Assembly: GCA_963803775.1 (NCBI GenBank)
Contig: CAWDNS010000004.1
Location: forward strand, 62,001 to 126,000
Length of the DNA: 64,000 bases
Source: JABCZH01 sp963803775
GTDB taxonomy: Bacteria > Acidobacteriota > Terriglobia > Terriglobales > Acidobacteriaceae
Reading direction: 5' to 3'
Of this stretch, positions 25,237 to 36,499 are shown in pieces. The notes beneath the pieces were generated by a model. It was not told where the DNA came from and ran no database searches. It saw only the letters and a program-made list of their open reading frames with translations. The position numbers and the translations under genes are program-made. How positions within the stretch are numbered: position 1 is the stretch's first letter; every line of letters begins with the position of its first letter.

Positions 25237-25585
25237 GATGCCGCTCCGATCCCGCTCCGGGGCTCGGCGGCAGAAGCCTTGAACTCCCGCCGGAAAGCTG
25301 CTCCAAATATACTTTAGCCGGAAGCCCAGCCAACTGACTTGATCGCTCCGCCTCTTCTTCCAGCTTCCGCAGCGGAGTAGCCAGCACTTCTGAAAGCATC
25401 GCCCGGTGGGCTTGCATCAACGCCCGCTCCGCAGTTCCTTCCCCATGAACGCGAACCAATCCCCAGTGCGTGTAAGTTCCCGCTTTACTCCGCAGCCCAG
25501 CCACATATTCCAGCTTGCGTAAGCATCCGGTAACCGCCCGAAGCGTGGTTGCTTGCAAGTCTTCCAGCGCTGAAATGAGAGTCAT
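25166..25585 (-). CDS. hypothetical protein, 139 aa
   Basis: 139 residues, rich in Leu/Arg/Ser, helical. Starts MTLISALEDLQATTLRAVTG. Overlaps the 3' end of the convergent XRE/S24-like gene by 71 bp, which lowers confidence in its C-terminal part. No family recognised. Confidence 0.45.
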   Translation of the reverse strand: MTLISALEDLQATTLRAVTGCLRKLEYVAGLRSKAGTYTHWGLVRVHGEGTAERALMQAHRAMLSEVLATPLRKLEEEAERSSQLAGLPAKVYLEQLSGGSSRLLPPSPGAGSERHLSSVLHALSSLLTHQTSRAIPRV

Positions 25586-25690
25586 GGCAGTTACATTTTC
25601 CGAACTTATAAATTATTCGGACCCCTTAAATAGAACGGGTTGAGTTAACACATTATCACGGCGCAATTCACCTGAAAAGGAGATTACGCC

Positions 25691-25843
25691 GTGAAAAAAA
25701 CTCTGTTGTGGTTTGCCTCCCTGTTGTTTCTCGCTGCCCTCTCTGCTCCAACCCTGATGCGGGCGGATGACCCCGACCCAAATTGCGACCCGGTTGTAGG
25801 ATGCACCAAACCAATCGGTCTTGTCGCCGGGCTGCACCACTAG
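25691..25843 (+). CDS. small secreted peptide
   Basis: 50 codons from a GTG with AAAAGGAG 8 nt upstream. Strong signal peptide (MKKTLLWFASLLFLAALS..., ending near MRA), leaving a mature peptide of about 25 residues, DDPDPNCDPVVGCTKP plus a short tail, with two Cys. The ribosome-binding site, signal and composition together make it a convincing gene. Could be a bacteriocin-like, signalling or structural peptide; no homologue known to me. Followed 41 bp later by a membrane protein on the same strand. Confidence 0.65.
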   Translation: MKKTLLWFASLLFLAALSAPTLMRADDPDPNCDPVVGCTKPIGLVAGLHH

Positions 25844-25864
25844 TCCGCATAGAGAAATTCTTGT

Positions 25865-25904
25865 GAGCTACCGCGGAAAGAGCTATGATTCATTGCGGTA
25901 GCTC
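25865..25904 (+). promoter_or_regulatory. hairpin over the start region of 25885/25906
   Basis: Perfect 10-bp arms GAGCTACCGC and GCGGTAGCTC with a 20-nt loop that contains the ATG at 25885; a second in-frame ATG at 25906 follows the stem directly. It could hide the first start or terminate the small secreted-peptide transcript. Confidence 0.45.
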
Positions 25905-26670
25905 TATGTTTTTGGATTGGCGCATAATCTGGTTTGCGCGGGTGGCGCTTTCGCTGGTGCTGTTGTTAGTGGCAATCAGACGTCGCCTTTATAAACATTT
26001 TCCGCTCTTTGCCGTTCACACCGCCTGGATCGCCCTGGCAGGTATGGCGGTAATGGCGATGGACTATGCTCGCTTTGTTAGTGGAAATCAATACTTTGCC
26101 GGTGTGCAGGTTAGCAACGGAGTAGAGGCGGTACTTGCTTTCGCAATCATATATCAGATATTCGTCCAAAGACTACATCAGTACCCTGTAGTTAGAGATC
26201 TGGGAAGCGCCGCGTTCCGCGCAATCACGCTCGTTCTCCTGGCCGCCATACTGGTCCTTGGCTGGCTCGCTCCTGGGCCAGGAGCAAGCTATTGGACCTC
26301 GTTCTCCGCTGTCATCCGGCGTTCCATACGCACCTTGCAGTGCGGACAATTGGTTTTCCTGTTCCTTTTCTGTGGTTATTTCCGCTTGTCCTGGCGGAAT
26401 CGAACTTTTGGTATTGCCCTGGGCCTGGGCATTCTCACCAGTTCCAGCCTCGCGATCAGTGCCATTGTGTCCCAGCTTGGGCCTGACGGGTTTAGCCGGG
26501 TTGAGTACCTAGTGCGGTTGGCGAGCGAATCTACTTATCTGATCTCTGTGCTGGTGTGGCTGTCCTACATGCTCGTACCCGAGCCAGCCCCGCAACTATC
26601 TGTCGGCCCTCTACCACCGGATGACCTCGAACCCTGGAATCAGGAGTTGGGGCGGATATTAGAGCCATGA
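25885..26670 (+). CDS. seven-helix-type membrane protein, unknown function
   Basis: 261 residues (254 if the ATG at 25906 is used). Six to seven predicted membrane helices spread over the sequence, with a short charged C-terminal tail (PPDDLEPWNQELGRILEP). No enzymatic motif. Proteins with this layout recur in Acidobacteriota, without known role. Overlaps the next gene by 4 nt (ATGA), so the pair is translationally coupled. Confidence 0.7.
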   Translation: MIHCGSSMFLDWRIIWFARVALSLVLLLVAIRRRLYKHFPLFAVHTAWIALAGMAVMAMDYARFVSGNQYFAGVQVSNGVEAVLAFAIIYQIFVQRLHQYPVVRDLGSAAFRAITLVLLAAILVLGWLAPGPGASYWTSFSAVIRRSIRTLQCGQLVFLFLFCGYFRLSWRNRTFGIALGLGILTSSSLAISAIVSQLGPDGFSRVEYLVRLASESTYLISVLVWLSYMLVPEPAPQLSVGPLPPDDLEPWNQELGRILEP

Positions 26671-27179
26671 CCATCTCCATCATCCTCGCACTGCTGGCTT
26701 TGAGTGTTCCGGTTATCATTCGTCTGGCCAAAGGCCGTGCGGCCACCCCACGGATCGAGCAACTTCGATCGGTAGACCTCCGCGCCTTTCGAAACTTAAT
26801 GGATCCGGACGAAGAAGAATACCTGCGCCAGCACTTGCCCGCAGCGGAGTTTCGCCGTATTCAGCGTGAACGCCTGCGGGCGGCGGTGGAGTACATTCAA
26901 TGCGCCGCTTTCAACGCTGCGGTACTGATGAACTTCGCGGACGCGGCGCGGCAAAGCCCCGATCCCGCAGTCGCCCGAGCTGCAGTCAAGCTCACCGACA
27001 ACGCTATTCGTTTGCGCAGCTTTGCCTTCCGCGCAATCCCCAAACTCTACCTGGGCATGATCTTCCCCGGACACGGCTTCTCACCCGCGCCCGTGGCGGA
27101 AAGCTACGAACAGATGACCCGGCAAGTCGTGTTGCTGGGTTTGCAGTATCCAACTGGGGAAATTTCCGGCGCGCTCTAA
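26667..27179 (+). CDS. hypothetical protein with N-terminal membrane anchor
   Basis: 170 residues. One N-terminal hydrophobic helix (about 2-20) is followed by a helical soluble domain (DPDEEEYLRQHLPAAEFRRI ... AVEYIQCAAFNAAVLMNF). No known domain. Coupled by ATGA overlap to the membrane protein upstream; likely its partner. Confidence 0.65.
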   Translation: MTISIILALLALSVPVIIRLAKGRAATPRIEQLRSVDLRAFRNLMDPDEEEYLRQHLPAAEFRRIQRERLRAAVEYIQCAAFNAAVLMNFADAARQSPDPAVARAAVKLTDNAIRLRSFAFRAIPKLYLGMIFPGHGFSPAPVAESYEQMTRQVVLLGLQYPTGEISGAL

Positions 27180-27202
27180 ACCCCACTGCCCCGCTACTGC
27201 CG

Positions 27203-27820
27203 TCAGTCCGCTGCCGCCGAGGTCTGCACCGCTTCTACCAACGGCATATTCACCAGATGCTCACTGACAAACCAGGCTTGCAGCTCGTTAGTCCGCAACA
27301 CATCGCTGACCGCCAGATCGTTGGTCCCATCATCCCCAAGTTTGTCAGCCCGCGCCGCTAACTCCCGGCTCTGCCCGATGATCAACTGATGCGCGTCCAG
27401 CAAGCGTGACAGTTGCACCGGAACCTCTTCTCTGCCTCGTGGCGGACGTTCGATCTTTGTGAGTTCCGCAACATCATGCGCCATGGCGATGCTCAAGCCA
27501 CCCAGCAACTGAATGCGCTCGGCGATGGTGTCCACCAGTTCCGACTGCTCGCCGAAATGCTTATCAAACAGCAAATGCAGTTGATAAAAAGTCGGTCCGG
27601 CAACCTGCCAGTGCGATTTCTTGTACAGATCACGCAGGGTCATGGTGTCCGCCAACAACTGGTTCAGCTTTTCCGTCATTTCGAGCCGGATCGGTTCTTC
27701 CAGTTCCAGCGGCAGAGCGTGCGTGACTGTGCCGTATTCCTGGATTGCACCTGCTCTTTGATGGATTCGCGGCTGAGCGCTCACCCGTGACGGTGGCTTA
27801 GAATCATTTTTTTTCGACAT
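27203..27820 (-). CDS. dps: Dps-family ferritin-like protein
   Basis: 205 residues, longer than the usual about 160 because of a basic N-terminal tail (about 40 residues) of the type that binds DNA in some Dps proteins. Core motifs: KSHWQVAGPTFYQLHLLFDK and HFGEQSELVDTIAERIQLLG, containing the inter-subunit ferroxidase His, Asp and Glu. Stores iron and protects DNA from peroxide. The 276 bp upstream, shared with aceE, have no convincing gene. Confidence 0.9.
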   Translation of the reverse strand: MSKKNDSKPPSRVSAQPRIHQRAGAIQEYGTVTHALPLELEEPIRLEMTEKLNQLLADTMTLRDLYKKSHWQVAGPTFYQLHLLFDKHFGEQSELVDTIAERIQLLGGLSIAMAHDVAELTKIERPPRGREEVPVQLSRLLDAHQLIIGQSRELAARADKLGDDGTNDLAVSDVLRTNELQAWFVSEHLVNMPLVEAVQTSAAAD

Positions 27821-28096
27821 GGGAAGTCTCCTCTTCTTTCAAAATGGGAATGCTGGCAACAGCTAGGCTGCCTTCGATGCTTGGACCGCCGGCCGATGTT
27901 GCCGGCGCATACAGAAACTCATTTGCGGAGGCACTTCGGACTCGTGTCCTCCGTGCTCTGAGATGCTTTTCAACTGGGAACGGATTCCCATTAGTTATTG
28001 TGCTTGGTCGCGTACCAAGTTTCAACCCAGCCGGGCCAGCAAAAATCCGCGCAATTGTCTATGATGGAAGCTTCCCACCAGTATGGAGAAACAGCC

Positions 28097-30775
28097 TTGC
28101 CTGAGACGCAGACCGACGGATTAGAAGTTCTCGAAACCAGGGAGTGGCTGGATTCGCTGGATTATGTCCTCTCCAAGGGCGGCCCCGACCGCGCCGGGCG
28201 CCTGCTGCAACAGCTTTCCCTGCATGCCAAACGCGCCGCCGGAGTGAACCTGCCGTTCACCGCCACGACGCCTTATACAAATACGATTTCTGCCATCCAG
28301 CAACCGCCCTTTCCCGGCAGTCAGGAAATGGAACGCCGCATCAAGAGCCTGGTCCGTTGGAATGCGCTGGCCATGGTGGTGCGCGCCAACAAGCTCCAGG
28401 AAGGCATCGGCGGGCATATCTCGACCTTCGCCTCGGCTGCAACTCTTTATGAAGTCGCTTTCAACCATTTTCTCCACGCGCAAAACGAGAGCGGAGATCG
28501 CGACCTGGTCTACTTTCAAGGACACGCCGCCCCCGGAATCTATGCCCGCGCTTATCTCGAAGGCCGCATCCCCAAGCAAAAGCTGGAGAACTTTCGCCGC
28601 GAACTCAAGCCCGAAGGCGGTCTTTCTTCTTATCCGCATCCTTGGCTGATGCCAGATTTCTGGGAGTTCCCTACCGTTTCCATGGGGCTCGGTCCCATTC
28701 AAGCCATCTACCAGGCGCGCTTCATGCGTTATCTGGAAAACCGCGGATTGAAGCAAACCACGGGCGGCAAAGTCTGGGCCTTCCTCGGTGACGGAGAAAT
28801 GGATGAACCCGAATCGCTCGGTTCCATCACTCTGGCCTCCCGCGAGCGCCTCGACAACCTCATTTTCGTGGTCAATTGCAATCTACAACGACTCGATGGT
28901 CCCGTCCGCGGCAATGGCAAGATCATCCAGGAACTGGAAGCCATTTTCCGCGGCGCGGGATGGAATGTCATTAAGTGCATCTGGGGCACCGATTGGGACA
29001 GCCTCCTGCGCAACGATCGTGACGGCTTGCTGGTCAAGCGCATGGGCGAAATCAGCGACGGTCAGTATCAGAAATACTTCGTCGAAAGCGGGACCTATTT
29101 CCGGCAAAATTTCTTCGGTACCGACCCGCGCCTGCTCAAGATGGTGGAGCATCTTTCCGACGAGCAGCTTGCCCGCATGCGGCTGGGTGGCCACGATCCC
29201 ATCAAGGTCCACGCCGCCTTCCGTGCGGCTGTCGATCACAAGGGGTCACCCTCCATCGTCCTTGCCAAGACCATCAAGGGCTACGGTCTGGGTGAAGCCG
29301 GCGAAGGTAAGAACATCACCCACCAACAGAAAAAGCTCAACGACGACGAGTTGCAGATGTTCCGTTCGCGTTTCGGAATCCCCATCCCTGATGCCGAACT
29401 GCACGACGCGCCCTTCTATCGTCCTGCTGACGACAGCCCAGAAATTCGTTATATGCAGGAGCGCCGCAAGCAACTGGGCGGCTATTTGCCGGAACGGAAA
29501 GTTCGCTCCCGGCCCATCGGCTCCGGATGGGAATCGCATTTCGAAGAGTTCTATAAAGGCACTGAAGGCCGCGATGTAGCCACAACCATGGTCTTCGTAC
29601 GCATGCTGGGGAAGTTGTTGCGCGACCCGGAAATCGGCAAACTGATCGTCCCTATCATTCCCGACGAAGCCCGCACCTTCGGCATGGAAGCACTGTTCCG
29701 CCAAATCGGAATCTACTCCAGTGTCGGCCAACTCTACGAGCCGGTCGATATGGATACGCTCCTCTACTACAAAGAAGCACGGAACGGACAAATTCTCGAA
29801 GAAGGCATCACCGAAGCCGGCTCCATGTGCTCGTTTATCGCCGCCGGCACGGCCTATGCCACTTACGGCATCAATACCATCCCTTTCTTTATTTATTACT
29901 CCATGTTCGGCTTCCAACGCATCGGCGACTTGATCTGGGCCGCAGCCGACATGCGCACTCGCGGCTTCATGATCGGAGGCACCGCTGGACGCACCACTTT
30001 GGCCGGCGAAGGGCTGCAACATCAGGACGGTCACAGCCACGTGCTGGCGCTCGCTGTACCCAACATTCTGGCTTATGATCCAGCCTTTGCCTACGAAATC
30101 GCGGTCATTATCCAGGACGGCATTAAGCGCATGTACATCGATCAGGAGTCAGTTTTCTACTATCTGACCGTCACCAACGAGCCACTGCCGATGCCGGAAA
30201 TGCCTGCGGGTGAGGGCGTCCGCGACGGTATCCTGCGCGGCTTGTACCGTTTCAAGGCATCGGAAAAGAAAGACGCGAAACTCAAAGCCCAGCTTTTCGG
30301 CAGCGGAGCAATTATGTACGAGGTGCTCAAGGCGCAACAGATTCTCGAAGAGAAGTACAACGTGGCTGCCGATGTCTGGAGCGTTACCAGTTACAAGCGT
30401 CTGTACCGCGAAGCCAACCACTGCGACCGCTGGAACATGCTCCATCCTGGTCAGCCGCCGCAGGTGTCGTTTGTGAGCCAGTGCCTGAAGGACGCGAAGG
30501 GAGTGTTTGTGGCCGCGTCAGACAACATGAAGATTCTGCCGGAATCCATTGCCCGCTGGGTGCCCGGGCCGTTGGTGGCCTTGGGTACGGACGGTTTCGG
30601 TCGCAGCGAGAGTCGAGCCTCCCTGCGCGACTTCTTCGAAGTCGATGCCAAGCACATTGTGCTGGCTACGCTGAACGCGCTGGCCACGGAAAAACAAATT
30701 GCCCCGGAATGTGCCGAGAAAGCGGTTCGTGAACTCGGCATCGATCCGGAGAAACCTAACCCGGCATTCAGTTAG
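28097..30775 (+). CDS. aceE: pyruvate dehydrogenase E1 component, homodimeric type
   Basis: 892 residues from the TTG at 28097, preceded by GGAGA at 8 nt; this start places the conserved ETREW the same distance from the N-terminus as in E. coli AceE (887 aa). In-frame ATGs at 28061 and 28064 are alternatives. Thiamine-diphosphate-binding features include FLGDGEMDEPESLGSI and FVVNCNLQRLDGPVRGN. Decarboxylates pyruvate and acetylates the lipoyl groups of AceF. First gene of the aceE-aceF-lpdA operon. Confidence 0.95.
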   Translation: MPETQTDGLEVLETREWLDSLDYVLSKGGPDRAGRLLQQLSLHAKRAAGVNLPFTATTPYTNTISAIQQPPFPGSQEMERRIKSLVRWNALAMVVRANKLQEGIGGHISTFASAATLYEVAFNHFLHAQNESGDRDLVYFQGHAAPGIYARAYLEGRIPKQKLENFRRELKPEGGLSSYPHPWLMPDFWEFPTVSMGLGPIQAIYQARFMRYLENRGLKQTTGGKVWAFLGDGEMDEPESLGSITLASRERLDNLIFVVNCNLQRLDGPVRGNGKIIQELEAIFRGAGWNVIKCIWGTDWDSLLRNDRDGLLVKRMGEISDGQYQKYFVESGTYFRQNFFGTDPRLLKMVEHLSDEQLARMRLGGHDPIKVHAAFRAAVDHKGSPSIVLAKTIKGYGLGEAGEGKNITHQQKKLNDDELQMFRSRFGIPIPDAELHDAPFYRPADDSPEIRYMQERRKQLGGYLPERKVRSRPIGSGWESHFEEFYKGTEGRDVATTMVFVRMLGKLLRDPEIGKLIVPIIPDEARTFGMEALFRQIGIYSSVGQLYEPVDMDTLLYYKEARNGQILEEGITEAGSMCSFIAAGTAYATYGINTIPFFIYYSMFGFQRIGDLIWAAADMRTRGFMIGGTAGRTTLAGEGLQHQDGHSHVLALAVPNILAYDPAFAYEIAVIIQDGIKRMYIDQESVFYYLTVTNEPLPMPEMPAGEGVRDGILRGLYRFKASEKKDAKLKAQLFGSGAIMYEVLKAQQILEEKYNVAADVWSVTSYKRLYREANHCDRWNMLHPGQPPQVSFVSQCLKDAKGVFVAASDNMKILPESIARWVPGPLVALGTDGFGRSESRASLRDFFEVDAKHIVLATLNALATEKQIAPECAEKAVRELGIDPEKPNPAFS

Positions 30776-30805
30776 CGGATTTTGCGATTAAGAGATTCGT
30801 ATCAG

Positions 30806-30859
30806 GGCACGCCTTCAGGCGTGCCGCAAACATGGCCTTTCAACCGCGCCTTTAGGCGC
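30806..30859. repeat. two short palindromes between aceE and aceF
   Basis: GGCACGCC-TTCA-GGCGTGCC (30806-30825) and GCGCC-TTTA-GGCGC (30846-30859). The preceding ATTCGTATCAGGG is shared with the repeats at 38270 and 38640. REP-like dispersed elements; they could also tune expression between the two genes. Confidence 0.5.
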
Positions 30860-30889
30860 TGAGGCGCGAGAAGCACAAGGGAGCATCCG

Positions 30890-32599
30890 TTGACTGAATT
30901 CAAACTACCGGAGCTAGGCGAAAACATCGACCAGGGGGAACTGGTCCGGCTGATGATTTCGCCCGGCGCGACCATCACCGAAGGCCAGCCCGTGATGGAA
31001 CTGGAAACTGACAAGGCCGTCGTCGAAGTGCCTTCATCGGTGACTGGCACGGTGAAAGAGATTCGCGTCAAAGAAGGCCAAAAGATCAAAGTCGGCCAGG
31101 TGATCTTCACCGTGGACAACGGCGCCGGTACTGCGGCTCCCGCGCCTTCGGCCAAGCAAACCGCCGTGCCCATCGCTAAAACAGCTCCCGCGGCTGCCCC
31201 GGCTCAGGCTGCGGCTGCCGCTGCTCCCGCGCGTCGCGCCACTGACGCATCGGCCCCCAACGACTTCAAGCTCCCGGAACTCGGCGAAAACATCGAACAA
31301 GGCGAACTAGTCCGTCTCATGATTTCCCCTGGCGCAAAAGTCTCCGAAGGTCAGCCGGTGATGGAACTCGAGACCGACAAAGCCGTCGTCGAAGTTCCTT
31401 CCTCTGTTACTGGAGTCGTGAAAGACATCCTGGTTAAGCAGGGCGAAAAGATCAAAGTAGGACAAGTCATCTTTACGCTTGAAGGCGGCGCGGCTCCTCA
31501 AGCCGAAAAACCCAGGCACGCTCCCGTCGAACACTTCTCCGAGCAAACTGCCGCCCGACTGACCTTCCAAACCGCCATCCAGGCCGAAGGAAAAACCGAA
31601 CAGCAGGCGCTGCCGCCCGATAAGCCTCAGCCTCTGCCGCCGTCATTCACCATGCCGGCGCAATTGGGCAAAGTTGCCGGAAGCGACCACGGTGAACCTG
31701 TACCCGCCGCGCCGCACGTCCGACGACTCGCCCGGGAACTTGGCCTCGATATTCATGGCGTTAAAGGATCTGGTCCCGGTGGCCGCATCAGCGAAGACGA
31801 TGTCAAGAACTATTCCAAGTCATTGCTGGCCTCAGCCACCGCGGCGCCCCGCGGAAGTCAATTCGCCCAACCAACTCTCCCCGATTTCACCAAGTGGGGA
31901 AAGATCGAGCGCGTTTCCATCCGCGGTGTGAGGCGCAAGACTGCCGAACACTTGTGGCAGGCTTGGACGACTATTCCCCACGTTACCCAACAAGATCACG
32001 CCGACATCACTGAACTCGAGCAGCTGCGCGCCCGTTTCGCTCCCAAAGCTCAAGAAGCCGGCGGCAAGATGACCGTCACTGCCATCGCCCTCAAAGTCTG
32101 CGCCTCGGCCCTCAAGATCTTCCCTCAGTTCAACGCCAGCCTCGACATGGCGATAGAAGAAATTGTCTACAAGCAGTACATCAACATCGGTGTCGCAGTT
32201 GACACCGATCGCGGCCTGCTCGTGCCCGTCATCCGCGACGTCGACAAGAAAAACATCGTAGAACTGGCCACCGAACTCACCCAGCTTTCGGTTAAGGCAC
32301 GGGAGAAAAAGCTAACGCCGGAAGAAATGCAAGGCGGGACCTTCACCATTACCAACCTCGGAGGCATTGGCGGCGATGGATTTTCGCCCATCGTCAATCA
32401 TCCCGAAGTCGCGATCCTCGGGCTGTCGCGATCCAGCATGCAGCCTATATATATCGGCGGCAAGTTCGAACCGCGGCTGGTGTTGCCGCTATCGCTTTCG
32501 TACGATCATCGCCTGATCGACGGCGCTGACGCTGCCCGATTCCTGCGCTGGATCGCCGAAGCTTTCGAACAGCCGTTCTTGCTATCAGTACAAGGATGA
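30890..32599 (+). CDS. aceF: pyruvate dehydrogenase E2, dihydrolipoamide acetyltransferase
   Basis: 569 residues from a TTG after AAGGGAGC. Two nearly identical lipoyl domains (about 1-77 and 124-200, each with ELETDKAVVEVPS and the lipoylated Lys) joined by Ala/Pro linkers, a peripheral subunit-binding domain (about 278-312, HVRRLARELGLDIHGVKGSG) and the catalytic domain ending SYDHRLIDGADAARFL with the active His and Asp. Transfers acetyl to CoA. The high identity between lipoyl domains suggests recent duplication or gene conversion. Confidence 0.95.
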   Translation: MTEFKLPELGENIDQGELVRLMISPGATITEGQPVMELETDKAVVEVPSSVTGTVKEIRVKEGQKIKVGQVIFTVDNGAGTAAPAPSAKQTAVPIAKTAPAAAPAQAAAAAAPARRATDASAPNDFKLPELGENIEQGELVRLMISPGAKVSEGQPVMELETDKAVVEVPSSVTGVVKDILVKQGEKIKVGQVIFTLEGGAAPQAEKPRHAPVEHFSEQTAARLTFQTAIQAEGKTEQQALPPDKPQPLPPSFTMPAQLGKVAGSDHGEPVPAAPHVRRLARELGLDIHGVKGSGPGGRISEDDVKNYSKSLLASATAAPRGSQFAQPTLPDFTKWGKIERVSIRGVRRKTAEHLWQAWTTIPHVTQQDHADITELEQLRARFAPKAQEAGGKMTVTAIALKVCASALKIFPQFNASLDMAIEEIVYKQYINIGVAVDTDRGLLVPVIRDVDKKNIVELATELTQLSVKAREKKLTPEEMQGGTFTITNLGGIGGDGFSPIVNHPEVAILGLSRSSMQPIYIGGKFEPRLVLPLSLSYDHRLIDGADAARFLRWIAEAFEQPFLLSVQG

Positions 32600-32660
32600 A
32601 CGAATTCCCCGGTGTAACTCTGTGTCCTCTGTGGTGAAGATTTTTGATTGATAACTTTTC

Positions 32661-34082
32661 ATGACCGAACCATCGAACCTGCACGTAGCAGTAATCGGCG
32701 CCGGCCCCGGCGGCTATGCCGCAGCCTTTCTGGCCGCTGACCTCGGCATGCAAGTCACAATAATTGATCCCGAGGCCAATCCCGGCGGCGTCTGCCTCTA
32801 CCGCGGGTGTATCCCCTCGAAAGCCCTGCTGCACGTCGCCAAGCTGATCTACGAATCCCGTCACGCCAAAGACTGGGGTATCGACTTCGCCGCCCCGCAA
32901 ATCGATCTCGCCCGCCTTCGCTCCTGGAAAGAAGGCGTCGTCAAGAAACTCACCGGCGGCCTCGGTGTGCTTTCGAAACAACGCAAAGTCGAATACATCC
33001 AGGGCCGGGCGTCCTTTGACAACTCAACTACTCTACGTATTACACGCGCGAACGCCGACGACGAGTCCCGCAGCTTCGATCGCATCATCATCGCCACTGG
33101 TTCGCGCCCAGCGATCGTTCCCACTCTTAAGCTCGACACTCCCCGCATGTTGGATTCAACTTCCGCCCTCGACCTCACCGACGTCCCCGGCAGTTTGCTC
33201 GTAGTTGGCGGCGGATACATCGGCCTCGAACTCGGCACGGTTTACGCCGCGCTCGGATCGAAAGTTTCCGTGGTCGAAATGCTTCCGGGCCTTTTGCCCG
33301 GAGCCGACCGCGATCTCGTCCTTCCCCTGTACAAGCGCTTAGAGAAGTCCTTCGCTTCGATCATGCTGAACACAACCGTCTCTGGAGTAAAAGAAGACGC
33401 CGCCGGCCTCCGCGTGACCTTCGACGGCCCCGAAGTCAAAGAACGCGAACGAGTATTCGACAAAGTTCTGGTCTCGGTAGGCCGCAAACCCAACTCCGAG
33501 ATTCCCGGCCTCGACAAGACTCAAGTCAAAGTTGGCGCCCGCGGATTCATCCAGGTCAATAAACAATTGCAAACCGGCGATCCCGCCATCTATGCCATCG
33601 GCGACGTTGTCGGCGAACCCATGCTGGCGCACAAAGCCTCGCATGAAGGCCGAACCGCCGTAGAAGCCATCGCCGGACACAAAGTTGCATTCGAACCCAA
33701 CGCAATTCCTGCCGTCATTTTCACTGATCCCGAAATCGCCTGGGCTGGTCTGACCGAAACTCAGGCCCAAAAAGACAATCGCGAGATCAAGGTCGCCAAA
33801 TTTCCTTGGGGAGCTTCCGGCCGTGCGATAACTCTCGACCGCCCCGAAGGCACAACCAAACTCATCATCGATCGGCAAACCGAGCGCGTGCTGGGTGTCG
33901 GCATCGTTGGAGCAGGCGCGGGCGAACTGATCGCCGAAGGCGTTCTCGCCATCGAGATGGGCGCCGTCGCCAAGGATATCGCGCTCACCATCCATCCTCA
34001 TCCCACACTGTCAGAGACCGTGATGGAGTCCGCCGAAGTCTTCTTCGGCACCAGCACCCACGTCTACCGCCCGAAGAAATAG
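32661..34082 (+). CDS. lpdA: dihydrolipoyl dehydrogenase (E3)
   Basis: 473 residues. FAD-binding GAGPGGYAAAF at residues 13-23, redox disulfide Cys45/Cys50 (GGVCLYRGCIPSK), NAD-binding GGGYIGLELG and the catalytic HPHPTLSE near the C-terminus. Reoxidises lipoyl groups of AceF. 61 bp after aceF; the gap contains a CTCTGTGGTGAAG-type tract also seen near 34120 and, inverted, 42110. Confidence 0.95.
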   Translation: MTEPSNLHVAVIGAGPGGYAAAFLAADLGMQVTIIDPEANPGGVCLYRGCIPSKALLHVAKLIYESRHAKDWGIDFAAPQIDLARLRSWKEGVVKKLTGGLGVLSKQRKVEYIQGRASFDNSTTLRITRANADDESRSFDRIIIATGSRPAIVPTLKLDTPRMLDSTSALDLTDVPGSLLVVGGGYIGLELGTVYAALGSKVSVVEMLPGLLPGADRDLVLPLYKRLEKSFASIMLNTTVSGVKEDAAGLRVTFDGPEVKERERVFDKVLVSVGRKPNSEIPGLDKTQVKVGARGFIQVNKQLQTGDPAIYAIGDVVGEPMLAHKASHEGRTAVEAIAGHKVAFEPNAIPAVIFTDPEIAWAGLTETQAQKDNREIKVAKFPWGASGRAITLDRPEGTTKLIIDRQTERVLGVGIVGAGAGELIAEGVLAIEMGAVAKDIALTIHPHPTLSETVMESAEVFFGTSTHVYRPKK

Positions 34083-34194
34083 AACCAACGGACAATCTTC
34101 GAGGAGGCGTACCCTGTGCTCCTCTGTGGTTGAGGTTTTTCGTAATCATGCCCATAAAGCTATACTGGTTTGCTTCCGAACCAAGGAGATTCTC

Positions 34195-36303
<2,109 letters not shown>

Positions 36304-36445
36304 TAAATACACGAAATCTTGTCAATAGCGACTTAGTTACTAATTCCGTCTAAACGCATGATCCCATTCCAAATATAAACTTCAAAACCGTGTCTCACTT
36401 ACCCCCTGCAAAATGCTATTCTGGATATATAGGGTAATTACTCAC

Positions 36446-36472
36446 AGGCGCGGCGTGCAGCCGCGCCTTTTC
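36446..36472 (+). terminator. intrinsic terminator after metallopeptidase gene
   Basis: Perfect 9-bp stem AGGCGCGGC/GCCGCGCCT, loop GTGCA, then TTTCTATT. It lies 143 bp after the peptidase stop and 28 bp before the endonuclease start, so it ends the former and may attenuate the latter. Confidence 0.6.
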
Positions 36473-36499
36473 TATTGCCACAAATTGATTGGAGACACA

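Noticed and set aside
27804..28025. 73-codon minus-strand ORF between dps and aceE
   Set aside because: Overlaps the dps start, no known similarity visible, and occupies the shared promoter region.
28788..29579. Long Ser/Arg-rich ORFs within aceE, uvrB and the kinase
   Set aside because: They are shadows of GC-rich genes in other frames; low-complexity composition and no start signals.
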